Assembly: GCA_030425285.1 (NCBI GenBank)
Contig: JAUIAY010000011.1
Span: 1 to 64,000, forward strand
Direction of reading: 5' to 3'
Length of the DNA stretch: 64,000 nucleotides
Source: Bacteroidia bacterium
GTDB taxonomy: Bacteria > Bacteroidota > Bacteroidia > Flavobacteriales > Flavobacteriaceae
Shown here: positions 17,215 to 25,189 of the stretch, piece by piece
Layout of the letters: every line of letters begins with the position of its first letter
Numbering within the stretch: position 1 is the first letter of the stretch
Position numbers and translations under genes: made by a program
Notes under the pieces: generated by a model
Told to the model about the DNA's origin: nothing
The model's input: only the letters and a program-made list of their open reading frames with translations
Database searches by the model: none

Positions 17215-17300
17215 GCGCACGTGGCGGAATTGGTAGACGCGCTGGCTTGAGGGGCCAGTGACCGTTTTAGGTCGTGGAAGTTCGAGTCTTCTCGTGCGCA
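17215..17300 (+). tRNA. tRNA-Leu (anticodon GAG)
   Basis: 86-nt class II tRNA with a long variable arm. The acceptor GCGCACG (17215-17221) pairs with CGTGCGC (17293-17299) and the discriminator is A. The anticodon stem CTGGC/GCCAG holds TTGAGGG, so the anticodon is GAG. The variable arm is TGACCGTTTTAGGTCGTG and the T arm GAAGTTCGAGTCTTC. CCA is not encoded. Confidence 0.95.
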
Positions 17301-17309
17301 CATTTAGAA

Positions 17310-17876
17310 TTATTCTTTTTTTAAGAGGTCTTCCAATAAAGATCTTACCGATTTACTGTTCCAATTGGCTGCACCAGTTTTTTCTATGACGATATTTCCA
17401 GATTTGTCAATCACATAAGTTTGCGGAATACTTGATGCATTCAATGCATTCGGTTCTTCTGATAACGGATTATAAAACTTGAAATCATAATCATTTTTTG
17501 AAACAAAATCTAAAACCGTTTCTTTATTTTCGTATGTCACTAAAAGAAAAACAACTTGATCCTTATAGTCGTTATAAAGATTATTAATACTTGACATCTC
17601 TGCTATACATGGTGGACACCAAGTAGCCCAAAAGTTTATAAAGACCACCTTCCCTTTTGCTTCGTTAAAATTATAAATAGTAGCATCACTACCTTGTAAA
17701 TTCCAATTGTAATTTGATAAGGTTCTTTGATTAGATTCTTCGACTATTGAAGGACTTATTAGTGCCAATCCCTTATGGATAAAAACTTGAATGGGTTTAC
17801 GCGTAGTTGGAACAATCAATAAAATGATAACGACCAAAAATAAAATATTACGGAACTTGACTTTTAAAAACTTCAT
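17310..17876 (-). CDS. TlpA-family thioredoxin-like protein
   Basis: 188 residues. One N-terminal membrane anchor (about residues 8-25, ILFLVVIILLIVP) places a thioredoxin-like domain in the periplasm. The active site is FWATWCPPCIAEM with a CxxC pair, followed by VFINFWATW-type beta structure and the cis-proline loop SIPQTYVID. It belongs to the TlpA/ResA group of membrane-anchored disulfide reductases, which serve cytochrome maturation or reduction of periplasmic thiols; the partner is unknown. It lies downstream of a duplicated-domain lipoprotein gene and is separated from it by a strong inverted repeat. Confidence 0.88.
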   Translation of the reverse strand: MKFLKVKFRNILFLVVIILLIVPTTRKPIQVFIHKGLALISPSIVEESNQRTLSNYNWNLQGSDATIYNFNEAKGKVVFINFWATWCPPCIAEMSSINNLYNDYKDQVVFLLVTYENKETVLDFVSKNDYDFKFYNPLSEEPNALNASSIPQTYVIDKSGNIVIEKTGAANWNSKSVRSLLEDLLKKE

Positions 17877-17884
17877 AGAACAAT

Positions 17885-17920
17885 TTAAGGTATAGTTTCT
17901 TTGACAAAACTATACCTTAA
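17885..17920. repeat. 14-bp perfect inverted repeat between the lipoprotein and TlpA-like genes
   Basis: TTAAGGTATAGTTT (17885-17898) and its exact complement (17907-17920) are separated by 8 nt. It forms a strong hairpin just after the lipoprotein gene on the minus strand but lacks a good T-run. The minus-strand word TAgtTTTG (17905-17912) overlaps the right arm, so it may be an operator over the TlpA-like promoter or a terminator. Confidence 0.55.
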
Positions 17921-17950
17921 AACTTACAAAATATATGTGCTATTAATAAA

Positions 17951-18832
17951 TTATCTTGTTACTGTACCAGATAGTGAAACAGTTGGACCTTCATTCATAG
18001 TAATTGCTGAATGTACCATCGCATCATTGGGAACCATGTGAGCTAAAGGTTTTAAAGTAAATGGCATTGGACTATTGTCTGGATATGGTTCAACCGATAT
18101 TACAACTGTAGTTCCCCTTAAATCAGTTGGAAAGCTTAAACCTGTTGGAGCATTTTGCAAATAATCCTCTCCAGGAAAACTTGGTCCATTACCTGAATCA
18201 CCTTTATATGGTGACGTTTCGGCATTATCATCAAAATCCATAACAGATGTAAAAGTACCTGTGCTAACTGGCATGCCGTCTATGACTGCCCAGCCTTCAT
18301 ACTTCCATCCGTTTTGAAGTTCTGGTAAACTTAAACCCGTCATTGGACTACCACTTGAATTATCTAAAAACCAAACACCACTGGCTTCATTAGTGTCATC
18401 CATATCTGTAGGAGTAGCCAAAATATAAGTCCCTGAAGAAGAGCTAAAATCACCAACTATACTATTACTATCAACCTGTGCTGAACTTCCGGAAAAAACT
18501 CCCGCTAAAATTTTAGTTTCTGCTGGAGCTGGGTCAATATCTATAGCAGGTTCGATTGAAAGCACAAACATAGTTGCAGAAGTCAATTGACTCCTATTCA
18601 CCGAAAATGTTTGTGGAAATGTTACACTTGAAAAAGTTCCTGTAGAAATAGGCTCTCCGTTAACAATAATCCAACCCTCATAAACATAATCACTACCCAA
18701 AGGTTCTAATCCGCTTAAATTTAAGGTTAGTTCTGAATTTGTTGGTACAATAAAATTATTGTCATCATCGCTACTGCAAGATGTCAGTAATACCATAAAA
18801 ACCATTGTCGAAAAAATTACTTTTTTAATCAT
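17951..18832 (-). CDS. Lipoprotein with two RskA-like repeats
   Basis: 293 residues with a lipoprotein signal (MIKKVIFSTMVFMVLLTSCS). The mature protein holds an internal duplication. VYEGWIIVNGEPISTGTFSS (about residue 50) recurs as KYEGWAVIDGMPVSTGTFTS (about residue 180), and each copy is followed by an I-S-V/I-E-P segment (VLSIEP and VISVEP). The pattern resembles the C-terminal extracytoplasmic domain of anti-sigma-K (RskA) proteins, but there is no cytoplasmic sigma-binding part, so an anti-sigma role is unlikely. It may be a surface or periplasmic binding protein. No function is assigned. It lies between the crp-like and TlpA-like genes. Confidence 0.78.
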   Translation of the reverse strand: MIKKVIFSTMVFMVLLTSCSSDDDNNFIVPTNSELTLNLSGLEPLGSDYVYEGWIIVNGEPISTGTFSSVTFPQTFSVNRSQLTSATMFVLSIEPAIDIDPAPAETKILAGVFSGSSAQVDSNSIVGDFSSSSGTYILATPTDMDDTNEASGVWFLDNSSGSPMTGLSLPELQNGWKYEGWAVIDGMPVSTGTFTSVMDFDDNAETSPYKGDSGNGPSFPGEDYLQNAPTGLSFPTDLRGTTVVISVEPYPDNSPMPFTLKPLAHMVPNDAMVHSAITMNEGPTVSLSGTVTR

Positions 18833-18857
18833 TGCATTTTATTTTTAAATTATTATT

Positions 18858-18865
18858 CAAAAATA
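18858..18865 (-). promoter_or_regulatory. Promoter -7 element of the duplicated-domain lipoprotein gene
   Basis: TAttTTTG on the minus strand, 25 nt before the ATG. The nearest TTG is too close (14 bp), so only the -7 box supports this. Confidence 0.35.
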
Positions 18866-18880
18866 TTTTATCACAATGAC

Positions 18881-18902
18881 AAAAAATGTTAGCTAGCTAA
18901 CA
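18881..18902 (-). terminator. Terminator of the Crp-family gene (16-bp perfect palindrome)
   Basis: TGTTAGCTAGCTAACA (18887-18902) directly follows the regulator's stop codon and is followed on the minus strand by TTTTTT. It would form a 6-bp stem with a CTAG loop. As a perfect palindrome it could also be a protein-binding site. Confidence 0.6.
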
Positions 18903-19574
18903 CTAAACAGCATTTTTATAAATTCTAATTTCTTTTCTGGAAAAATTGAGATAATTTTCTTCCTTGAGCTCTTTCATTAAAATATTAAGAGTAGGTCTTG
19001 AAGTACCAATAAGTGAAGCCATATCTTTTTGTGTATATGGATGTTTGACAACATGGTCTCCAGTCTTTTCACAGTTATATCCATAATCTTCACAAAGTTC
19101 CTCCAAAAACTCCATTAACCTAGTTTTGGTATCTTTAAACAATAATAACTGTAAGCGTCTTTCGAGTTTTTTAAACTTTAGCCCTATGAATTTATAAATC
19201 TTAAAACTGAAAGTTTTATTGTCCCTCATTAAATCATGCATTGTTTGAACACCAATAGGACAAATAGAGGTTGTGTTTTCTAAAGATTGAGCAAATTCAT
19301 CCCGTTTAGATTCTCCTAAAATAGCCTTTTCTCCAAATAATTCCCCTTTTGTCAATATAGCCTTGACAACTTCATCACCTTCATCACTATAATAACCAAT
19401 TTTTACTTTCCCTTTTTCTATTAAATATATCTTATTAGAAACATCCTCTTCAAAATAAATATAGTCTTTCTTTTTGTAAGCATTAAAACTGTGTGTTTTC
19501 TTATAAGCCTTAAACTTATGAGGGCATAGCACTTTAAATAAATTAACGTCTTCGAAAAACCAAATTGAACTCAT
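18903..19574 (-). CDS. Crp/Fnr-family transcriptional regulator
   Basis: 223 residues. A cyclic-nucleotide-binding-like beta-roll (about 20-130) contains IYFEEDVSNKIYLIEKGKVKI and GELFGEKAILGE. A dimerisation helix follows, then a winged helix-turn-helix (about 170-220) with YTQKDMASLIGTSRPTLNIL as the recognition region. No Fnr-type N-terminal cysteine cluster is present, so it is not an obvious iron-sulfur oxygen sensor; the ligand is unknown. It sits immediately downstream of the exopolysaccharide kinase gene, which makes control of that locus a reasonable guess. A long imperfect inverted repeat precedes its start. Confidence 0.9.
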   Translation of the reverse strand: MSSIWFFEDVNLFKVLCPHKFKAYKKTHSFNAYKKKDYIYFEEDVSNKIYLIEKGKVKIGYYSDEGDEVVKAILTKGELFGEKAILGESKRDEFAQSLENTTSICPIGVQTMHDLMRDNKTFSFKIYKFIGLKFKKLERRLQLLLFKDTKTRLMEFLEELCEDYGYNCEKTGDHVVKHPYTQKDMASLIGTSRPTLNILMKELKEENYLNFSRKEIRIYKNAV

Positions 19575-19575
19575 A

Positions 19576-19626
19576 ATGTAAGTGATAGTTGTATTAGATG
19601 TCGTAATAATCTAATCAACATTACAT
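19576..19626. repeat. Imperfect inverted repeat upstream of the Crp-family gene
   Basis: Nested complementary arms: ATGTAA/TTACAT (19576-19581, 19621-19626), GTTG/CAAC (19588-19591, 19616-19619) and ATTAGAT/ATCTAAT (19593-19599, 19609-19615). It abuts the ATG of the regulator and could be an autoregulatory operator, or a terminator for the kinase gene upstream. Confidence 0.45.
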
Positions 19627-19677
19627 AGAGCTTTAGAATATTGTTATTGCAACTGCTTCTTTATAGTAAAGAAAATA

Positions 19678-22014
19678 CTAGCTTTCTTCACTGTAACCAT
19701 AACCATAACCGTAATTATAACCATAGCCACGAGATTTACTAGAACCGACACTGTTGACAACGTAAGCCATATTTTTAAGCTTACCTGTCTCATTCAACTC
19801 TTTCGAAAATTCCAATAAACTCTTTTCCGTGAAATTTGCTTTCACTATATACACATTTGTGTCAGCTAAATGCGAGATAAGCATTGTATCAGTCACTAAA
19901 ATTGTAGGTGCCGTATCTACTATAATGTAATCATAAATCCCTTTAGCTTCTTTAATCAACGTTTCAAAACGGCCATTAGTTAATAAATGTGCTGGATTAG
20001 GTGGTATTGATCCAGAAAGTAAAACATCATGGGTTTGATGGTTTTTAAAACCCTTAATCAACATACCTTTCCAATCCAAATCAAAATCATGAAGGTAATT
20101 AGATAAGCCTGCAGCATTTTTATCTTTTGTAGAATATGAATGAATTTGCGGATTTCTTAAATCAGCTCCAATCAGTAATACTTTCTTGTTCAAGCTAGAC
20201 AAAGCTAATGACAAGTTAATACTAACATATGTTTTTCCCTCTCCCTTTATGGTTGAAGTACAAAAAATAACTTGTCCATCATCACTATCTTTTCTAGGCA
20301 ATACATACCTCACGTTAGAACTTAAGATTCTAAATGATTCAGCCAATATTGATCGGTCACTTGGGTTTTCAAAAACCAGCTTAACTTTTTCTTTCACTTC
20401 GGGTATTTGACCTATAATAGGCACATTTCTAACTGCGTTCTCTATATCTTTCTTATCATGTACTTTTGTATCTAGCATGAAAATCAAATAAAATATCCCG
20501 AAAGGAATCAAGAGTCCGCCCAATAAGGCTGCAGCATAAACAATATTTGATTTAGGTGATATTGGTCCTGAGCCTGACAAGGCTTTTTCTACTACCTTAA
20601 CTGAATGTCCTGTATTAGCTATATTAATAGCTGCTTCTTCACGTTTTTGTAACAATAACAAATAAAGACTCTCTTGAATATTCTGTTGTCTTTCTATCTC
20701 TCGTAATTCCTTTTCTTTTTCTGGAAAACTTCCAATCTCTCCACGAAAAATGGAGTTTCTAACACTCAACTGTTTTCTTGACAAATTCAGTTGATTACTA
20801 TAACTCTCAATAGATTTAGTTATATTATTTCGCAAGTCAGATATTGTCGCCTTTAACTGTTGCACCATTGGATTGTTTGCTCCTCCGCTTGTGACATACT
20901 TGTCATGATCCAAAACAGCAGTATTGTATTGACCTATTAATTCATTAATACTTCCGTTTTCAATACCAACATTTGATGGCAAAAGACCTGATTGATTTTC
21001 AATATCGTCCAAGGCATTCTTAACTAATTTAGTCAGTTCAATTTGATTTTCAATTCTAAAAAGTTCATCTTCAGACTGCGTACGTTTTTGAAGCCCCAAC
21101 TCTGCATCGCTAGGTAAAAACACTAAATTATTATCTTGTTTGAAATCCTTTTTGTTTACTTCTATAGAATCAAGTTTTTTGGCAAGAATATTAAATCGAT
21201 TATCTATAAAATCCAACGTGCTAATTGAAACCTGTTTCTTGTCATTTATTCCATCTTCATCAAAAACTCGAACAAGTGTATTTAGTACATTTTCAGACCA
21301 TTGGGTACTTTCAGAATTAATGGTCAGTTTGAGTAAATCACTCTGTTCTCCAATGGGTTCAATTTTAACTTTAGACTTTAATCTTAAAGTTTCAGACTTT
21401 AAAGGTGTAAATCTAACGATGTACTTATTTCCCACTAAAGAGTTTAAAAGTGACGTGTTCTTTAACTTAATATCAAACGGTAAGTTATGAGTACGACTAT
21501 AAGAATCGTGATTTTCAAATAATTCAATTTGACTGGTTTTCACATCTCTTACTTCAAAATCTTTCTCATTAACCAAAATCTCAAATTGAAGGTTACTAGG
21601 TATACTATCAGATTCTACATGCTGGTCAAACTGAAAAGGAAGTTGGGCTATTAAGGTTGTCTGAATCTGTCCTTCTTGCTGAAAAATAGTATTTAGCTTT
21701 AGTTCTCTAACTACTTGTTCAATTATATTATAAGAGGTGAGTATCTCAATCTCATTTTCTAAATTAATATTGGAACGCTTAAAAACGAAAGCAGAAGAAG
21801 GCAACTCCAAACCATCTGATTCATCTAAAATTTTAATTTTAGTACTAGTTTGATAAATCCTTGGAGAAAACCTTAAATAAACGTAGGCAATAGAAAATGA
21901 CAATCCAATAGCAAATAAAAACCAAGGCCAAAACCTGAAGTATTTTTTTATTTCCTGCTTTATATCAATTTGATTTTCATCTTGTTGAAAGTAATTACTA
22001 GGGTTGTTATCCAT
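19678..22014 (-). CDS. Polysaccharide co-polymerase / tyrosine autokinase (Wzc-like)
   Basis: 778 residues. A Wzz-type chain-length domain has a first membrane helix at about 30-50 and a long coiled-coil periplasmic part (about 270-480), and a second helix lies near 500. The cytoplasmic BY-kinase domain has Walker A STIKGEGKT (about 590), Walker A' VLLIGADLRNP and Walker B YDYIIVDTAP. The C-terminus is a tyrosine cluster (GYGYNYGYGYGYSEES), the usual autophosphorylation tail. It controls chain length and export with the Wza-like protein encoded 2 nt upstream. In Walker A' the first Asp of the usual DxD is Gly. Confidence 0.94.
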   Translation of the reverse strand: MDNNPSNYFQQDENQIDIKQEIKKYFRFWPWFLFAIGLSFSIAYVYLRFSPRIYQTSTKIKILDESDGLELPSSAFVFKRSNINLENEIEILTSYNIIEQVVRELKLNTIFQQEGQIQTTLIAQLPFQFDQHVESDSIPSNLQFEILVNEKDFEVRDVKTSQIELFENHDSYSRTHNLPFDIKLKNTSLLNSLVGNKYIVRFTPLKSETLRLKSKVKIEPIGEQSDLLKLTINSESTQWSENVLNTLVRVFDEDGINDKKQVSISTLDFIDNRFNILAKKLDSIEVNKKDFKQDNNLVFLPSDAELGLQKRTQSEDELFRIENQIELTKLVKNALDDIENQSGLLPSNVGIENGSINELIGQYNTAVLDHDKYVTSGGANNPMVQQLKATISDLRNNITKSIESYSNQLNLSRKQLSVRNSIFRGEIGSFPEKEKELREIERQQNIQESLYLLLLQKREEAAINIANTGHSVKVVEKALSGSGPISPKSNIVYAAALLGGLLIPFGIFYLIFMLDTKVHDKKDIENAVRNVPIIGQIPEVKEKVKLVFENPSDRSILAESFRILSSNVRYVLPRKDSDDGQVIFCTSTIKGEGKTYVSINLSLALSSLNKKVLLIGADLRNPQIHSYSTKDKNAAGLSNYLHDFDLDWKGMLIKGFKNHQTHDVLLSGSIPPNPAHLLTNGRFETLIKEAKGIYDYIIVDTAPTILVTDTMLISHLADTNVYIVKANFTEKSLLEFSKELNETGKLKNMAYVVNSVGSSKSRGYGYNYGYGYGYSEES

Positions 22015-22016
22015 CG

Positions 22017-22778
22017 CTATCTTGTTACTAAAATAATGACACTTAAAATCACAGATGTTAACCCTAATAAAGTTGCTATGTCACCTACATAACCAGCGGA
22101 AGTTACTTTTGGCGGGTTTTGATTAATAACTATAACGTCATTTGGTTTAACATAATAAAAGGGGCCTTCCAACCAATCAGAAGTCGTTAAATCTATATGT
22201 GTTATTTTTCTAACACCTCCAATCTCTCTCATAACAAGCACATCGTCACGCTTTCCTCGAATTGTCAAATCTCCTGCATAACCTATCGCTTGTAATAAGG
22301 TAATGCTCTCTTCAGTAAAAGAATAAGTTCCAGGTTTATTAACCTCACCAAGCACAGTTACTTTAGCATTGAGAATACGTATAGTTACTGACGGTTGAAG
22401 TAAATGTCCTTCATCAGATAATCTTTTCTTTAAATAGACTTCTAACTGTGAAGTGGTTTTTTCTTCGACTGAAACCTTACCTAAATTTGGAAAGTCTATT
22501 GTATTGTCTTTTGATACCAGATATCCTTGCAATTTAATTAACTCTATCGAATTTGAATTCACATTACCACTAAAATTTCTATTATAAGGGATTGCTGTTT
22601 CAGGAACCAACGCTCCTACGGATATGTTCAAAATATCGTTTGGTTGTATTGTAATATCAGAATAAGCAATTGGATTATCGTTATAATCATCTGCATCTTG
22701 AAGATAAAAAATTTCTTTTTTTGAAACACAGGAACTTAAAACTGCTAAAAGCAAGATTCCAATAAAATTTATTTTCAT
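22017..22778 (-). CDS. Polysaccharide export lipoprotein (Wza-like, SLBB domain)
   Basis: 253 residues with a lipoprotein signal (LLLAVLSSC, Cys16). The polysaccharide export domain begins at IQPNDILNISVGAL, and an SLBB-type ligand-binding domain follows (VTVLGEVNKPGTYSF, LLQAIGYAGDL). The C-terminal hydrophobic helix (about 230-250) fits the outer-membrane helix seen in Wza-type translocons. It would form the outer-membrane exit channel for the polysaccharide. It is two nt upstream of the Wzc-like kinase, and a consensus promoter precedes it. Confidence 0.93.
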   Translation of the reverse strand: MKINFIGILLLAVLSSCVSKKEIFYLQDADDYNDNPIAYSDITIQPNDILNISVGALVPETAIPYNRNFSGNVNSNSIELIKLQGYLVSKDNTIDFPNLGKVSVEEKTTSQLEVYLKKRLSDEGHLLQPSVTIRILNAKVTVLGEVNKPGTYSFTEESITLLQAIGYAGDLTIRGKRDDVLVMREIGGVRKITHIDLTTSDWLEGPFYYVKPNDVIVINQNPPKVTSAGYVGDIATLLGLTSVILSVIILVTR

Positions 22779-22804
22779 TTAGTTTTGATTACTATTTGTG
22801 TCTA

Positions 22805-22834
22805 CAAATATAGTTGCTATTAAAAGAATAGCAA
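22805..22834 (-). promoter_or_regulatory. Promoter of the wza-wzc-like pair
   Basis: On the minus strand TTG (22832-22834), 19 bp, TAtaTTTG (22805-22812), 27 nt before the export gene ATG. A second word, TAccTTTG, lies at 22832-22839. The export/kinase pair can therefore be expressed apart from the sugar operon. Confidence 0.65.
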
Positions 22835-22856
22835 AGGTATTTTATGGCAATAAAAT

Positions 22857-23972
22857 TTAATCGGATGTCTTAAAATCGAGATTACTTAATCGTTTTCTCA
22901 TAAGAACAAATGGTAATGCATACAGAATACTACCATAAAAAAGCAGCAAAGCGATTTGAGTATTTAAATTAAGATGGAGTAAATTGAAAGCGATCCCAAC
23001 TATTGCTACATTAATTACAATGATTATTGCCGTAGTTACAGCATGACTAAACCCAAAATTCAACAAACAATGATGAATGTGGTTTTTATCTGGCTTAAAT
23101 GGGTTACCCTTCAATATCAGCAATCTAACCAAAACAACCCTTAATGTATCAATAAGAGGGAAGAACAATATGGAAATTACTAGAGCTGGTGAAGCTTTAT
23201 GATATTGCGAATCGACATTAATTTGAGATTCAGAAATAAAACTTATTGCAAAAAAAGCCAACAAAAAGCCCACTATCATTGAACCCGTGTCTCCCATAAA
23301 AAGTTTGTTTTTACTAGAGAAATTAAGTCTCAAAAATGCAATTAAAGCACCCATTAAAGCAATAGAAATTGTAGCCAGACTATATTCATCTGCTTTTATA
23401 AATAAAACTGAAAAAACAGAACAAGCAAAAAAAGCAAATGAGCCTGCCAATCCATCCACACCATCAATTAAATTATAGGCATTGATTATTAAAATATAAA
23501 CAAATAACGTAAAGCCAATAGATACCCAATAAGGCAAAGTCTCAACATCCAAAATTTTTGAAAAACCTATAATTCTAGTATCAGTAAAAACAATCAATAA
23601 TAATGCAGCAAATAGCTGTCCTACAAACTTTTTTCTAGCAGAAAGTACTGTTAAATCATCTTTAAGCCCCAGAAAAAAAAGAATCGTTATGGCTCCTAAA
23701 ACCAAAAGTAGCACTTTAGTGTTTAGAAACGCTCCTGTTATCGTCATAACCACCACCAAACTAATAAAAATCCCAATCCCACCTAAAGTTGGAATATTAT
23801 GAGAGTGAATACTTCTTGAGCCTGGTTTATCAACCAAATGCTTCTCTTTTGCTACATACAATATTGTAGGAAATGTACTATAAGCAATAAAGAAAGCCAT
23901 TACAAACGCTGAAACCAACCAAACAACAAGATGGTCTTCAGGGTTAAACAACTCTATAAAAGATTCAATCAT
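22857..23972 (-). CDS. Undecaprenyl-phosphate N-acetylhexosamine-1-phosphate transferase (WecA/TagO-like)
   Basis: 371-residue polytopic protein of the MraY/WecA family with about ten membrane helices. Hallmarks are KPGSRSIHSHNIPTLGGIGI, the Asp pair replaced by LKDDLTVLSARKKF, NAYNLIDGVDGLAG, FMGDTGSMIVGFLLA and the cytoplasmic KPDKNHIHHCLLNFG (HIHH) motif. It would load the first sugar phosphate, probably GlcNAc, onto undecaprenyl phosphate to prime the polysaccharide repeat. It lies between the 2-epimerase and export genes, with 105- and 78-nt gaps. Confidence 0.93.
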   Translation of the reverse strand: MIESFIELFNPEDHLVVWLVSAFVMAFFIAYSTFPTILYVAKEKHLVDKPGSRSIHSHNIPTLGGIGIFISLVVVMTITGAFLNTKVLLLVLGAITILFFLGLKDDLTVLSARKKFVGQLFAALLLIVFTDTRIIGFSKILDVETLPYWVSIGFTLFVYILIINAYNLIDGVDGLAGSFAFFACSVFSVLFIKADEYSLATISIALMGALIAFLRLNFSSKNKLFMGDTGSMIVGFLLAFFAISFISESQINVDSQYHKASPALVISILFFPLIDTLRVVLVRLLILKGNPFKPDKNHIHHCLLNFGFSHAVTTAIIIVINVAIVGIAFNLLHLNLNTQIALLLFYGSILYALPFVLMRKRLSNLDFKTSD

Positions 23973-24077
23973 GTTAATACTTAATTAATAATGGTTTATG
24001 CAAATATCCATCAATTAATTGAACTTTGCACATAAAGAGATTTATAATTACAATTTTTTAATATTTAAATAGGCTCG

Positions 24078-25175
24078 TTAACTCTTTGGAAATCCCAACA
24101 TTGCTTTAACAATTCTATTCGAAGTTTTTCCATCCCAAAGTGGGATACCTTGGTTTTGTTTCCAAGTGCCTGAAAACAATTTTTCAAGATAAGGCTTGAT
24201 GTTTTTAGGGTTAGTACCAACTAATTCATTGGTGCCCAAAGTAATTGTTTCAGGGCGTTCTGTATTATCACGAAGAGTCATACAAGGCACATTCATAATA
24301 GAAGCTTCTTCCGTAATACCTCCAGAATCCGTGATAACGGCTTTGGCGTTTTGAACAAGACAATTAAATTCAAGATAGCTTAATGGAGCAATGGTATGAA
24401 GTCGATCATGTTTAATATTCAATTTCTCAAGAATTTTTGCCGTTCTAGGGTGTACTGGAAAAACAATTGCCGCATCTTTAGTATTAAGCATGATCTCATC
24501 AATCATGGACTTTAATTGATTTTCTTCATCAACATTAGCAGGACGATGCAGGGTCATAACAATGTACTCTTTTGGTTTCAATGACAATTCATTCCAAACG
24601 AAAGGCTTTTTAAAATTGGGCATTTGTTTCAAAAGTGTATCAATCATAGTATTACCTACAAAAAATATTTGATGGTCTTTTACACCACTTTTCTTGAGAT
24701 AGTCATTTGCCGTATCTGAAGTTGTAAAAAAATAATTCGTAATACTGTCGGTTACCAACCTATTGATTTCTTCGGGCATAGTCCAATCGTTAGATCGAAT
24801 ACCTCCTTCTACATGAGCCACTTTTGTATGTAATTTTTGTGCTACCAAAGCACAGGCCATAGTTGATGTTACATCTCCTACCACTAAAACTAAATCTGAA
24901 GGATTTTTCATCAAATCCTTTTCAAAGGCAACCATTATGTTTGCTGTTTGTTCCGCTTGGGTTCCACCACTACACTCTAAATTTACATGTGGCTCTGGAA
25001 TTTGTAATTGCTCGAAAAAGTCTCCAGACATGTTTTTATCGTAGTGCTGTCCAGTGTGAACCAACCTAAAATCAATATCATTTCCCTCTTGCTTAGCCTT
25101 TTCAATTTCATGGATTATTGGTGCTATTTTCATAAAATTTGGTCTTGCACCAGCAATAATGGTTATTTTGTACAT
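24078..25175 (-). CDS. wecB: UDP-N-acetylglucosamine 2-epimerase (non-hydrolysing)
   Basis: 365 residues. It interconverts UDP-GlcNAc and UDP-ManNAc in the cytoplasm. The family motifs are complete: GARPNFMKIAPI at the N-terminus, HTGQHYDKNMSGDFF, HVEGGIRSNDWTMPEE, TLHRPANVDE, and the C-terminal ITDSGGITEEAS and RDNTERPETI nucleotide-binding signatures. No UDP-ManNAc dehydrogenase gene is present, so ManNAc itself is the likely donor sugar, consistent with the adjacent WecG/TagA-like transferase 14 nt upstream. It is the last gene of the tight operon. Confidence 0.95.
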   Translation of the reverse strand: MYKITIIAGARPNFMKIAPIIHEIEKAKQEGNDIDFRLVHTGQHYDKNMSGDFFEQLQIPEPHVNLECSGGTQAEQTANIMVAFEKDLMKNPSDLVLVVGDVTSTMACALVAQKLHTKVAHVEGGIRSNDWTMPEEINRLVTDSITNYFFTTSDTANDYLKKSGVKDHQIFFVGNTMIDTLLKQMPNFKKPFVWNELSLKPKEYIVMTLHRPANVDEENQLKSMIDEIMLNTKDAAIVFPVHPRTAKILEKLNIKHDRLHTIAPLSYLEFNCLVQNAKAVITDSGGITEEASIMNVPCMTLRDNTERPETITLGTNELVGTNPKNIKPYLEKLFSGTWKQNQGIPLWDGKTSNRIVKAMLGFPKS

Positions 25176-25189
25176 ATAAGAAAACTATT

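Noticed and set aside
19657-19673. TTCTTTA-TAG-TAAAGAA hairpin after the Wzc-like gene as a terminator
   Set aside because: It overlaps the immediate end region of the gene, is AT-only with a 3-nt loop and lacks a T-run.
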